A stretch of 6,847 nucleotides of DNA from Bacteroidia bacterium (GTDB lineage: Bacteria > Bacteroidota > Bacteroidia > AKYH767-A > OLB10). Shown one piece after another: positions 1 to 5,821 of the stretch. The first letter of the stretch is position 1; the number at the start of each line of letters is the position of its first letter. The DNA is taken from NCBI GenBank assembly GCA_025450095.1, contig JANWID010000014.1, positions 1-6,847 on the forward strand, given 5' to 3'. Below the pieces are notes generated by a model. It was given only the letters and a program-made list of their open reading frames with translations. It ran no database searches and was not told the DNA's origin. The translations under genes were made by a program, and so were the position numbers.

Positions 1-796
1 TATCAATTGGGTTTTTATCTATGGTTTTTTGATTTTCAAAATTTACCGAATCGACTATTCTAAAATCCTCACTGAAATATTCAAGCTCTTCCACGATGTT
101 ACCCGATGCATTCATCACCAGGGAACCGCCATCGAACAGGATATCAGTCTGCGCACCGGCATGGTTTACATAAATCAATGGTAATCTAAACTTAAGTACA
201 TTACGCCTGAGTATCGCTTTTCGCTTTTCTTCCTGGCGATAGTCGAACGGGGATGCGGCAATATTGATGATCATCGTTGGTTGTTGCTGCATCAGCTTTT
301 CCATGGGAGAAGTAATGTACATCGGATCATCTTCTTCGTTCCAGAGATCTTCACATATTGTAAGCGCAATGCGTTGCCCATTAACCGTAATGGTTTCAAA
401 CTCATGATTCGGTTCAAAATACCGGTATTCGTCAAACACATCATACGTCGGCAAAAGCGACTTATGAATCACGTTGAGAATTTTTCCGTTACCGAGTACA
501 AATGCTGAATTGTAAAGGTTCTTTCCTTTTAAAACAGGATTGAACGATGGTGCTCCGACAATCGCGACTATACCGGTACATGCCTCCGCGATCATGGAAA
601 TCGCCTTGTTGCACTCCACAGTAAAATGGCGGTAATCCAGGAAATCGAGTGGTGGATATCCGCACACGGCAAGCTCGGGAAAAACGATCAGCGAAGCACT
701 GCCTTCTTTTGCGCGTCGGATGAGGTTACAGATTGCAGCCGTATTGCTTTCGAAATTTCCTATATGGCTGTTGATCTGTGCCAGCGCAACTCTCAT
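1..796 (-). CDS. nadE: Glutamine-dependent NAD+ synthetase, amino-terminal part (cut by window edge)
   Basis: My translation of the minus strand from the ATG at 796 runs open for 265 codons to the window edge. The start, MRVALAQINSHIGNFE, is typical of the nitrilase-fold glutaminase domain fused to NAD+ synthetase. The catalytic triad is visible: Glu41 in VFPELAVCGYPPLDF, Lys112 in HKSLLPTYDVFDEYRYF, and Cys148 in LTICEDLW. The KxLLPTYDVFDExRYF signature is highly specific for this family. In the full enzyme this domain releases ammonia from glutamine. The ammonia is channelled to a C-terminal ATP-pyrophosphatase domain that amidates deamido-NAD+, the last cytosolic step of NAD synthesis. That synthetase domain would lie beyond position 1 and is not seen. 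A TAnnTTTG element ends only 4 nt before the ATG, so the mRNA may be leaderless. A stand-alone carbon-nitrogen hydrolase is possible but unlikely given the motif. Confidence 0.93.
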   Translation of the reverse strand, partial: MRVALAQINSHIGNFESNTAAICNLIRRAKEGSASLIVFPELAVCGYPPLDFLDYRHFTVECNKAISMIAEACTGIVAIVGAPSFNPVLKGKNLYNSAFVLGNGKILNVIHKSLLPTYDVFDEYRYFEPNHEFETITVNGQRIALTICEDLWNEEDDPMYITSPMEKLMQQQPTMIINIAASPFDYRQEEKRKAILRRNVLKFRLPLIYVNHAGAQTDILFDGGSLVMNASGNIVEELEYFSEDFRIVDSVNFENQKTIDKNPID

Positions 797-800
797 ACGA

Positions 801-808
801 CAAAGGTA
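801..808 (-). promoter_or_regulatory. Candidate Bacteroidota -7 element for nadE
   Basis: The minus strand reads TACCTTTG, an exact match to the Bacteroidota sigma-factor -7 consensus TAnnTTTG. It ends 4 nt before the nadE ATG, which would place transcription initiation at or beside the start codon. I see no convincing -33 TTG at the usual spacing; that stretch overlaps the hairpin of the upstream gene. The match is seen; promoter activity is inferred. Confidence 0.4.
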
Positions 809-813
809 TAAAA

Positions 814-865
814 TAAGCAAACCTTTAAGAATTGCCTTCAGGGGCAGTTCTTAAAGGTTTGTTTA
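814..865 (-). terminator. Long perfect-type hairpin, rho-independent-like terminator of the beta-barrel gene
   Basis: Positions 814-836 pair with 843-865: a stem of about 23 bp containing CAAACCTTTAAGAA against TTCTTAAAGGTTTG, with only G-T wobbles as imperfections and a 6-nt loop (837-842). It starts 11 nt after the stop codon of the beta-barrel gene (877). On the minus strand it is followed by a moderately T-rich run, CTTATTTTAT. It therefore best fits termination of that transcript, separating it from nadE. The near-symmetric stem could also stop transcription from the other strand. Confidence 0.8.
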
Positions 866-876
866 AATAATAATTA

Positions 877-1701
877 TCAGAAGAAAATGCCTAAGTTCAA
901 TGCAACAAAATTTGATTTTAGAGTACCGTCTCCTCCATCTTCCGACAACAGATCAACGAATGAGTTATGATACTGAAGTCCTGCAGTAAATGCGGTGTTA
1001 CCGCTAAATTTATATTCAAATCCGGCACCTAATAATAAACCAAAATTAAATGAGCCGTAATTACTCATATTTGATGATTTATCAATATCAGGCAGTGCAG
1101 AGGATTCATAATCGACATCCCAGTTTGCTTTTATAAGAAAACCAGTCAGAAATCCGAACGAACCGTAGTAACGCATGTATCCGATTTCTTTGGTTTTCAT
1201 TTTTAGTGAAATAGGTATATCAACAAATTGTAAACGTTGGGTGACCTTGGCTTCGGTAAAACTAAAACTTGTATCAGGCAATGAAAATTGAGTTTTGAAT
1301 TTACCACCGCGTTGCGACATTTCAATTCCGGTAGCAAGGTAATAGTTTGTTGCAATCCGGAAATCAGTCATCACTCCATAAGTATATCCTACATATCCTC
1401 CATCGGATTCTAATTGATCTGAATCAAGAGTAAACCAGCAATAGGTAGGTGACAGTTTTAATCCGAACATTAGCTTTTGATCGTCGCTTGTTGATTGTTG
1501 TGGCGCAGGAGCCGGTGCAGGAGCCGGAGCTGGTGCAGGAGCCGGTGCTGGTGCAGGAGCCGGTGCTGGTGCTGGTGGCGGAGGCTGTTGCTGAGCAGGT
1601 GGTGGTGCCTGTTGTGCTGGTGGTGGTGTTACAGGTTCCTGTGCTGTTACTCTTGATAAGATTAACATGCATAAAAGTCCTGATATGATAAGTTTCTTCA
1701 T
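877..1701 (-). CDS. Secreted PorT-type outer-membrane beta-barrel protein with Pro/Ala-rich linker
   Basis: The 274-residue product begins with a signal peptide (KK at 2-3, hydrophobic stretch 4-17, likely cleavage after VTA at 18-20, leaving Gln21). Residues 24-67 are almost only Pro, Ala and Gln, and 43-66 form an unbroken Ala-Pro dipeptide run. From about residue 74 to the end it looks like an eight-strand-type outer-membrane barrel of the Bacteroidota PorT/OMP_b-brl_2 kind: a MFGLKLSPTY opening, alternating hydrophobic strands, GLLLGAGFEYKF, TAGLQYHNSFVDLL, and a C-terminal strand FVALNLGIFF ending in Phe as BAM substrates do. Predicted location is the outer membrane, with the linker at the periplasmic amino end. 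Specific function is unknown; a PorT role in type IX secretion cannot be claimed from the fold. It is divergent from gldB and monocistronic, given the downstream hairpin. Confidence 0.85.
   Translation of the reverse strand: MKKLIISGLLCMLILSRVTAQEPVTPPPAQQAPPPAQQQPPPPAPAPAPAPAPAPAPAPAPAPAPAPQQSTSDDQKLMFGLKLSPTYCWFTLDSDQLESDGGYVGYTYGVMTDFRIATNYYLATGIEMSQRGGKFKTQFSLPDTSFSFTEAKVTQRLQFVDIPISLKMKTKEIGYMRYYGSFGFLTGFLIKANWDVDYESSALPDIDKSSNMSNYGSFNFGLLLGAGFEYKFSGNTAFTAGLQYHNSFVDLLSEDGGDGTLKSNFVALNLGIFF
1501..1632 (-). repeat. Low-complexity Pro/Ala/Gln-coding tract with (Ala-Pro)n microrepeat
   Basis: This stretch encodes residues 24-67 of the barrel protein. Within it, 1504-1575 is built of near-identical 6-bp units on the plus strand (GGAGCC, GGTGCA, GGTGCT), each encoding one Ala-Pro pair. 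The units differ at the third codon position, so the array is interrupted at DNA level though perfect at protein level. The tract also creates long open frames in other frames that are not genes. A unit of 6 bp means copy-number change would alter linker length without shifting the frame. Confidence 0.9.
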
Positions 1702-1713
1702 AATTTTGGCGTT

Positions 1714-1721
1714 TAAGTTTG
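1714..1721 (+). promoter_or_regulatory. Candidate -7 element for gldBC
   Basis: The plus strand reads TAAGTTTG, an exact TAnnTTTG match, ending 18 nt before the preferred gldB ATG at 1740. The upstream in-frame ATG at 1719 lies inside this element, which supports the later start. The -33 region would fall within the first codons of the divergent barrel gene; only a weak GTTTC is visible there. Confidence 0.45.
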
Positions 1722-1732
1722 CATAGATTTAG

Positions 1733-1740
1733 CAAATATA
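1733..1740 (-). promoter_or_regulatory. Candidate -7 element for the beta-barrel gene
   Basis: The minus strand reads TATATTTG, an exact TAnnTTTG match, 31 nt upstream of the ATG at 1701. This gives a plausible leader of roughly 25 nt. Its last base overlaps the first base of the preferred gldB start codon on the other strand. No clear -33 TTG is seen at standard spacing. Confidence 0.45.
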
Positions 1741-2759
1741 TGAAGACAAGGTTTAATTATTTGTTGTTATTGTTCCTCACATTGCACTTTGCTTCATGCA
1801 AACAGGATGCCCTTAACGTTGATGTTTCAGAAATAACAGTGAATGCAAAGGTAAATCGTTTTGAACATGACCTGTTCAAAAGTTTTAAAACAGAATCAAC
1901 GGGTCAACTTACGGAGTTGAGAAATAAGTATGGATCGTTTGTGGATGTTTTTTCCCACAGGATGTTGAACATTCCACAGGGCAACGATAGTTTGGTGGCT
2001 TCTCAGCTTAGTCAGTTTGTTAATGATAAGGAGGTAATTGATGTCTACCGTTTATCGGACTCTGTCTATAAGGATATTAATGACGTGGAAACAGGGATGG
2101 AGGATTTCCTGAAACATCTTAAATATTATTATCCTGAAAAACCCGTACCTGGAGTGGTTACTTATATTTCCGCATTTAATTATGCTGTGATCACAACCGA
2201 TAGTGTTATCGGTATCGGCCTGGATATGTTCCTCGGTGGTGGATCGGAGTATTACCCCCGCCTGGGAATTCCGCAATACATGTTTACAAAATTCCGTCGC
2301 GAATATATTGTGCCTTCCGCAGTGAAAGCCTGGTTTCAGAGTGAATATGATCCGCAGTCAGCAAAAAAAGAGTTTCTGAGCCAGCTGATATACCAGGGTA
2401 AACTCATTTACTACAGCAAGTGCATGTCACCCGGCCTGCACGATACTTTACATACTGGTTATACTTCAGTTCAGCTGAAATGGTGTGAAGAGAATGAAGG
2501 TAACATTTGGTCATTCATCATAGAAAATAAGCTGCTCTTTAATAACGATCCTTCCGTATATGCAAAGTATACCAACGATGGCCCTGCTACCAGCGGTTTC
2601 CCGAAAGAAGCCCCCGGGAAAGTCGGAGCCTGGACCGGGTACCGGATTTTCAAAGCGTATGCAGAAAAAAACAACAGGGTATCATTAGCTGAACTCATGC
2701 GTGAAAACGATTCTCAAAAAATCCTGGAACAGTCAGGATATAAACCAATAAAAAATTGA
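1740..2759 (+). CDS. gldB: Gliding motility lipoprotein GldB
   Basis: From the ATG at 1740 the product is 339 residues and starts with a classic lipoprotein signal: MKTRF, hydrophobic LLLLFLTLHF, and lipobox FASC with Cys20 as the lipidated residue. An ATG 7 codons upstream would lengthen the signal peptide and sits inside a promoter-like element, so I prefer 1740. The body matches my memory of GldB: a LGGGSEYYPRLGIPQYM region followed by EYIVPSAVKAW, then LIYQGKLIYY, QLKWCEENEGNIWSFIIENKLLF, and a C-terminal APGKVGAWTGYRIFKAYAEKN. GldB is a membrane-anchored lipoprotein required for gliding in Flavobacterium johnsoniae; its biochemical activity is not established. It overlaps gldC at TGATG, so the two are probably translated together. 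Presence of gldB does not by itself show that this organism glides. Confidence 0.9.
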   Translation: MKTRFNYLLLLFLTLHFASCKQDALNVDVSEITVNAKVNRFEHDLFKSFKTESTGQLTELRNKYGSFVDVFSHRMLNIPQGNDSLVASQLSQFVNDKEVIDVYRLSDSVYKDINDVETGMEDFLKHLKYYYPEKPVPGVVTYISAFNYAVITTDSVIGIGLDMFLGGGSEYYPRLGIPQYMFTKFRREYIVPSAVKAWFQSEYDPQSAKKEFLSQLIYQGKLIYYSKCMSPGLHDTLHTGYTSVQLKWCEENEGNIWSFIIENKLLFNNDPSVYAKYTNDGPATSGFPKEAPGKVGAWTGYRIFKAYAEKNNRVSLAELMRENDSQKILEQSGYKPIKN

Positions 2760-3088
2760 TGAAGAAAAGTGATATCCGTTTCAGTATAACGCTTAACGAA
2801 AAAAAATTCCCGGAAAAAATAGAATGGTCTGCCGATGATTCCGGTATCGAAGGAACCAAGGAATGTAATTCAGTTATGATCTCTATCTGGGACCCCAAAG
2901 ACAAAAGCACGCTGCGGATTGATCTATGGACCGATAAAATGATGGTGGAAGAAATGCAACACCTGTTTTACGAAACTTTCCGGAGTATGTCGGAAACATA
3001 TCTCAGGGCTACCAACGATTCAAAGACCGCCGAAGAAATTTCAATATTTGCAAAAAAATTTGCGGGAATGTGTGGTGTTACTCCGTAA
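2759..3088 (+). CDS. gldC: Gliding motility protein GldC
   Basis: This is a 109-residue soluble protein with no signal peptide or membrane segment, close to the usual GldC length. Recognisable features are the opening KKSDIRFSITLNEKKFPEKIEW, the WSADDSG turn, the core SIWDPKDKSTLRIDLWTDKM (about residues 42-61), VEEMQHLFYETF, and the helix SETYLRATND. I chose the ATG at 2759, whose A is the last base of the gldB TGA stop (TGATG); the TTG codon just before it needs no explanation as a start. In Flavobacterium, GldC supports GldB-dependent gliding but is less strictly required. The downstream neighbour, engB, converges on it after only 5 bp. Confidence 0.92.
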   Translation: MKKSDIRFSITLNEKKFPEKIEWSADDSGIEGTKECNSVMISIWDPKDKSTLRIDLWTDKMMVEEMQHLFYETFRSMSETYLRATNDSKTAEEISIFAKKFAGMCGVTP

Positions 3089-3093
3089 ACAGT

Positions 3094-3711
3094 TCAGCTT
3101 TTATAAAGTGGTAAAACGGATTCCATATATTCAAGCACTGCATCCCGCCCCAATGCTGTTTCGGAAGAGGTAATGAAGCTTTGCGGCAGGGGATCCCAAA
3201 TTATGCCGAGTTGTTTCTTGTAAGCTGCCATTTTCGACTGCAGCTCATTTTTTGTTAGTTTGTCTGTTTTGGTAAATAAAATGGCAAATGGTAATTCTTT
3301 CTTTCCCATCCATTCCAGGAAATCGAGATCGATGGCCTGCGTTTCCAGTCGTGAATCGACAAGAATAAATGTAACGAGAAGGTTTTGACGGTGAACCAGG
3401 TAACCACGAATCATTTCCATCCATGATACCCGGTTTGACTGTGATGTTTTTGCAAAGCCATATCCCGGAAGATCCACCAGATACCAGCTGTTATTAATTA
3501 CAAAATGATTGATGAGTTGTGTTTTTCCGGGCGTACCTGAAGTTTTGGCCAGACCTTTACGGTTCACCAACATATTTACCAGGGACGATTTGCCGACATT
3601 GGAACGGCCAATGAAAGCGAATTCGGGCCGGTCGGGTGGAGGGCACTTCCGGTAATCAGTGTTGCTGCATAAAAATTCAGCCGACTGGATAATCATGGTT
3701 GGGAGATTCAA
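3094..3711 (-). CDS. engB: Ribosome-biogenesis GTP-binding protein YihA/YsxC (EngB)
   Basis: This 205-residue TrmE-Era-EngA-like GTPase shows all G motifs: G1 GRSNVGKS (35-42), switch I with TSGTPGKTQ (58-66), G3 DLPGYG (80-85), G4 TKTD (147-150), and G5 TSSE (181-184). The CPPPDRPEFAFIGRSNVGKSS opening is diagnostic of EngB. The family acts in late 50S subunit assembly and is usually essential. The ATG at 3711 overlaps the stop of the preceding acyltransferase as ATGA, suggesting translational coupling. The Met at residue 6 (3694-3696), giving MIIQSAEF, matches the usual family start even better, so the true protein may be 200 residues. It is the last gene of a three-gene minus-strand operon with two lipid acyltransferases. 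Confidence 0.95.
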   Translation of the reverse strand: MNLPTMIIQSAEFLCSNTDYRKCPPPDRPEFAFIGRSNVGKSSLVNMLVNRKGLAKTSGTPGKTQLINHFVINNSWYLVDLPGYGFAKTSQSNRVSWMEMIRGYLVHRQNLLVTFILVDSRLETQAIDLDFLEWMGKKELPFAILFTKTDKLTKNELQSKMAAYKKQLGIIWDPLPQSFITSSETALGRDAVLEYMESVLPLYKS

Positions 3712-4649
3712 CCTGCTTTTTTGGAATGAAGATACGTGGCTATATGACGTTCTTTCTTGGTAAGATAAATTTCGGAAATAGTCACCATGATACCGGTTTC
3801 TTCAACATCACCAAAATGATCGTTCAGTGAAGTTCCGAAGGTTTTCATGGTAGCTGAAAGATTCATATAGGAATTGAAAAGCGGAGGAATATTTTCGCCA
3901 AGGGCCCTTACATGATAATTCAATACCCGGTGTCCATCCTTATAGTTCAAACCTTCCAGTTCTTTTCTGAAAGCTGAAGTATCACTGATCACAGGTCGCG
4001 GGTGAATGGGTTGTACCAGGTCTTCCTTGTCAGGAAAATAATGAAGCATGAAAGTCAGGATGTAATCTCTTGCAAGCTGGTTGAAGTGGCGGTACATGGT
4101 TACCTTTCCGAAAAAATAATGAATTTGCGGATGATCCACTACCAGCGCACCCAAGCCGTCCCACAAATTATCGAGCGAAAATAATCCTTTACGATTTTCA
4201 CTGGAAGGCTGATAACGGGGTTGAACAAATGAACGGCCCAGCTCAATTGTATAAGGGAGATAGTTTTTTACAAATTTCCCCGACAATTTGAATAGTTCCG
4301 TTGTCGCGAGAAGCACTTTATTCTCCTGGTCGCGCGGTGCCTTGGAGCATTCTATATAACGGTAACCACCTACGATTTCACGGTCTTCAGGATTCCAGAC
4401 AATTAATTGACGATACGGAGCCTCTGCTGTATCGTAATCATCAATATCAACTGCTTTACCGGTACCGCCTCCCGCAGCCCGAAAAGTAACTTCACGAAGT
4501 CGTCCGATTTCCTGCATGGTATTCGGAGCATCGTGATGCGTAATAATATATATTCGGTTTGCCCCATTATTGGTGTCACGCACAAACCTCTCATGCGTGA
4601 GTTCCGCTTCCAGTAAAGCTCTACTGACCGGGTGGGCGATGGATTCCAT
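3708..4649 (-). CDS. glsB: GlsB/OlsB-type N-acyltransferase (GNAT fold, 'hemolysin-like') for amino-acid lipids
   Basis: The 313-residue product belongs to the Acetyltransf_5/OlsB-like group. Visible conserved blocks are EIGRLREVTFRAAGGGTG (47-64), IVGGYRY (92-98), the central YTIELGRSFVQPRYQ (133-147), GLFSLDNLWDGLG (155-167), FFGKVTMY (179-186), and a late FGDVEETGI. It closely resembles what I recall of the Bacteroides GlsB protein, which attaches a 3-hydroxy fatty acid to the amino group of glycine, the first step of glycine/flavolipin-type lipid synthesis. Ornithine (OlsB function) is an alternative substrate that the sequence cannot exclude. No signal peptide is present; it should act at the cytoplasmic face of the inner membrane using acyl-ACP. 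It starts 4 nt after the O-acyltransferase stop and overlaps engB by 4 nt. Confidence 0.85.
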   Translation of the reverse strand: MESIAHPVSRALLEAELTHERFVRDTNNGANRIYIITHHDAPNTMQEIGRLREVTFRAAGGGTGKAVDIDDYDTAEAPYRQLIVWNPEDREIVGGYRYIECSKAPRDQENKVLLATTELFKLSGKFVKNYLPYTIELGRSFVQPRYQPSSENRKGLFSLDNLWDGLGALVVDHPQIHYFFGKVTMYRHFNQLARDYILTFMLHYFPDKEDLVQPIHPRPVISDTSAFRKELEGLNYKDGHRVLNYHVRALGENIPPLFNSYMNLSATMKTFGTSLNDHFGDVEETGIMVTISEIYLTKKERHIATYLHSKKAG

Positions 4650-4653
4650 AGTA

Positions 4654-5511
4654 TTACTTCGGTTCTGTCATCACCCGGGAAGCACCTCCTCCGGGTAAAC
4701 TGTAAACATGCTCTTTAACCAGCTGCGCCCAATGATGATCCGAATAAATGGGTTCAAACACCGAAGCCGGAATTGGTTTGCCAAATATAACGGTTATTGT
4801 CTTATTCTTTTGCCGGTACATTTCATCCGGAAGGTATAACATCTCAATATTGGCATTAATGCCAAGACGCTTCCGCCAATTGGCAAGGTTGTAAAAGAAC
4901 CCGGAATTCCTGCCTTCAATATATACGGGGATTACGGGCAGTTCGTATCGCCGGGCTTTGGTAACAAAAGTTTTTTTCCATACCAGGTCTTTGATCCGGT
5001 TATTTATTTTACGCGATACAAGTCCTGCTGGAAAAATAAGTACAGTCTGACCTGAATTAAATACGGTATCTAAACTGTTATAAGTTTCCTGGGTATTCTT
5101 ACCATGTTTATTCACCCCGGTAAAAATCTGCTCCAGGTTTTTCAGCTGCAACAGAATGTCATTAACTATGAATTTGATGTCCTTACGTATCGCACCAACT
5201 ACCTGTACCAGTGTCAGGGCATCGAGTCCGCCGAGTGGATGATTGCTTACAATTACACAACCTCCTGTTGGAGGTATATTTTCAATTCCCTGCGTTTCTA
5301 TCCTGACGCCAAATTCATCAATAACGGCATCGATAAATTCAAAGGTGGGCTTGTGCCCATGTAGTTTGATGAAGGCATTTACTTCATCCTGGTGAACGAT
5401 GTTTTTCAGATACCGGATAAAAAAGCCGGGAAGCATCTTATAAAGAGACGGATTTTTGCTGCGAAAAATCCTGTCAATATCAATAAATCTCTTATTATCA
5501 ATAGTTTCCAT
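4654..5511 (-). CDS. glsA: GlsA/OlsA-type lyso-lipid O-acyltransferase (PlsC-like)
   Basis: With the ATG at 5511 this is 285 residues. The PlsC-type motifs are NHPLGGLD (90-97, catalytic His91 and Asp97), FPAG (160-163) in the glycerophosphate-binding position, and PVIPVYIEG (192-200). The spacing is H-x5-D rather than the common H-x4-D, and FPAG replaces FPEG. By position and family it should add the second, ester-linked acyl chain to the N-acylated amino acid made by the adjacent GlsB-like enzyme. An open frame extends upstream to a GTG at 5592. I reject that start because the extra 27 codons have unusual composition, cover a -7-like TAAATTTG, and begin inside a GTGG repeat that looks like an MraZ operator. 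Conserved-looking sequence (FIDIDRIFRSKNPSLYKMLPGF) begins just after Met28. A general 1-acylglycerol-phosphate acyltransferase is the alternative. Confidence 0.82.
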   Translation of the reverse strand: METIDNKRFIDIDRIFRSKNPSLYKMLPGFFIRYLKNIVHQDEVNAFIKLHGHKPTFEFIDAVIDEFGVRIETQGIENIPPTGGCVIVSNHPLGGLDALTLVQVVGAIRKDIKFIVNDILLQLKNLEQIFTGVNKHGKNTQETYNSLDTVFNSGQTVLIFPAGLVSRKINNRIKDLVWKKTFVTKARRYELPVIPVYIEGRNSGFFYNLANWRKRLGINANIEMLYLPDEMYRQKNKTITVIFGKPIPASVFEPIYSDHHWAQLVKEHVYSLPGGGASRVMTEPK

Positions 5512-5535
5512 AAAGGATTCCGGTTCACCGCTTCG

Positions 5536-5543
5536 CAAATTTA
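5536..5543 (-). promoter_or_regulatory. Candidate -7 element for the glsA-glsB-engB operon
   Basis: The minus strand reads TAAATTTG, an exact TAnnTTTG match, 24 nt before the preferred ATG at 5511. That gives a short normal leader. No good -33 TTG is visible. If this is the promoter, the GTGG repeat lies about 33-50 nt upstream of the -7 element. Support is by consensus match only. Confidence 0.4.
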
Positions 5544-5576
5544 CGTTTTTATAACGGGCTCTTTTATTTTTAAATA

Positions 5577-5592
5577 TTCCACTTTTTACCAC
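5577..5592 (-). promoter_or_regulatory. MraZ-like operator candidate upstream of the lipid operon
   Basis: The minus strand shows GTGGTAAAAAGTGGAA: two GTGG units exactly 10 bp apart. It matches the mraZ-proximal box at 5720-5735 at 14 of 16 positions, in the opposite orientation. The internal AAAGTGG resembles the AAAGTG[T/G] unit reported for MraZ in Mollicutes. It lies upstream of the candidate glsA -7 element. Binding by MraZ is inferred, not shown. Confidence 0.45.
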
Positions 5593-5719
5593 AGTAGTTT
5601 TCTCATATAATTTATTGATTTAAGTTTCGTTGTTTCAATCATTAATGATACAAGTGAAATGTTATAAATGGAGGGTATATTGAATAGGAAATAAAATTTA
5701 TGAACAATTTTAAAATAGG

Positions 5720-5739
5720 GTGGTAAAATGTGGTAATTT
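5720..5739 (+). promoter_or_regulatory. MraZ operator candidate upstream of mraZ
   Basis: Two consecutive 10-bp units, GTGGTAAAAT and GTGGTAATTT, form a direct repeat. MraZ from E. coli binds TGGGN repeats with 5-nt spacers, which is the same 10-bp, one-helical-turn period, and MraZ represses its own dcw operon. The box lies just upstream of a -7-like element at 5746-5753, where a bound protein would cover the -33 region. Confidence 0.65.
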
Positions 5740-5745
5740 CTTATT

Positions 5746-5753
5746 TACCTTTA
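5746..5753 (+). promoter_or_regulatory. Weak -7 candidate for the mraZ-rsmH operon
   Basis: TACCTTTA matches TAnnTTTG except at the last base. It lies 7 nt after the GTGG repeats, a suitable place for operator control, and would give a leader of roughly 60 nt. Other near matches exist in this AT-rich gap (for example TAAGTTTC at 5621-5628), so the assignment is tentative. Confidence 0.3.
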
Positions 5754-5821
5754 CCCACCATAAATAAAAATGGTCGCAATTTCATAGGAACAGCTCATTG
5801 TAATAACTGAAACCACTGCAA

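Larger units (their letters stand above)
5593..5821. other. AT-rich divergent regulatory gap between glsA and mraZ
   Basis: The 310 bp between the preferred glsA start (5511) and mraZ (5822) hold no plausible gene on either strand. I see two outward-facing GTGG-repeat boxes (one in this stretch, one just beside it at 5577-5592), a -7-like element on each side, and a mostly A/T sequence between the boxes. No tRNA, riboswitch-like fold or strong hairpin stands out. The last 60 bp or so before mraZ probably form its untranslated leader, with no Shine-Dalgarno sequence before the ATG. Confidence 0.7.

Noticed and set aside
281..811. Plus-strand open frames of 75 and 61 codons over the nadE region
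   Set aside because: They are antisense to the conserved nitrilase-type domain and resemble no family I recognise.
1424..1735. Long open frames with Thr/Ser or Val/Glu-rich repeats across the Ala-Pro tract, on both strands
   Set aside because: They are by-products of the 6-bp microrepeat, which lacks stop codons in other frames; the signal peptide plus barrel frame explains the region.
1719..1739. Upstream in-frame ATG for gldB
   Set aside because: It would place MHRFSKY before an already complete lipoprotein signal and lies within the TAAGTTTG promoter-like element.
3109..3118. GTGGTAAAAC, resembling one half of the MraZ-like box
   Set aside because: It is a single unit with no second GTGG 10 bp away, and lies at the 3' end of the engB coding sequence, so chance is the simpler explanation.
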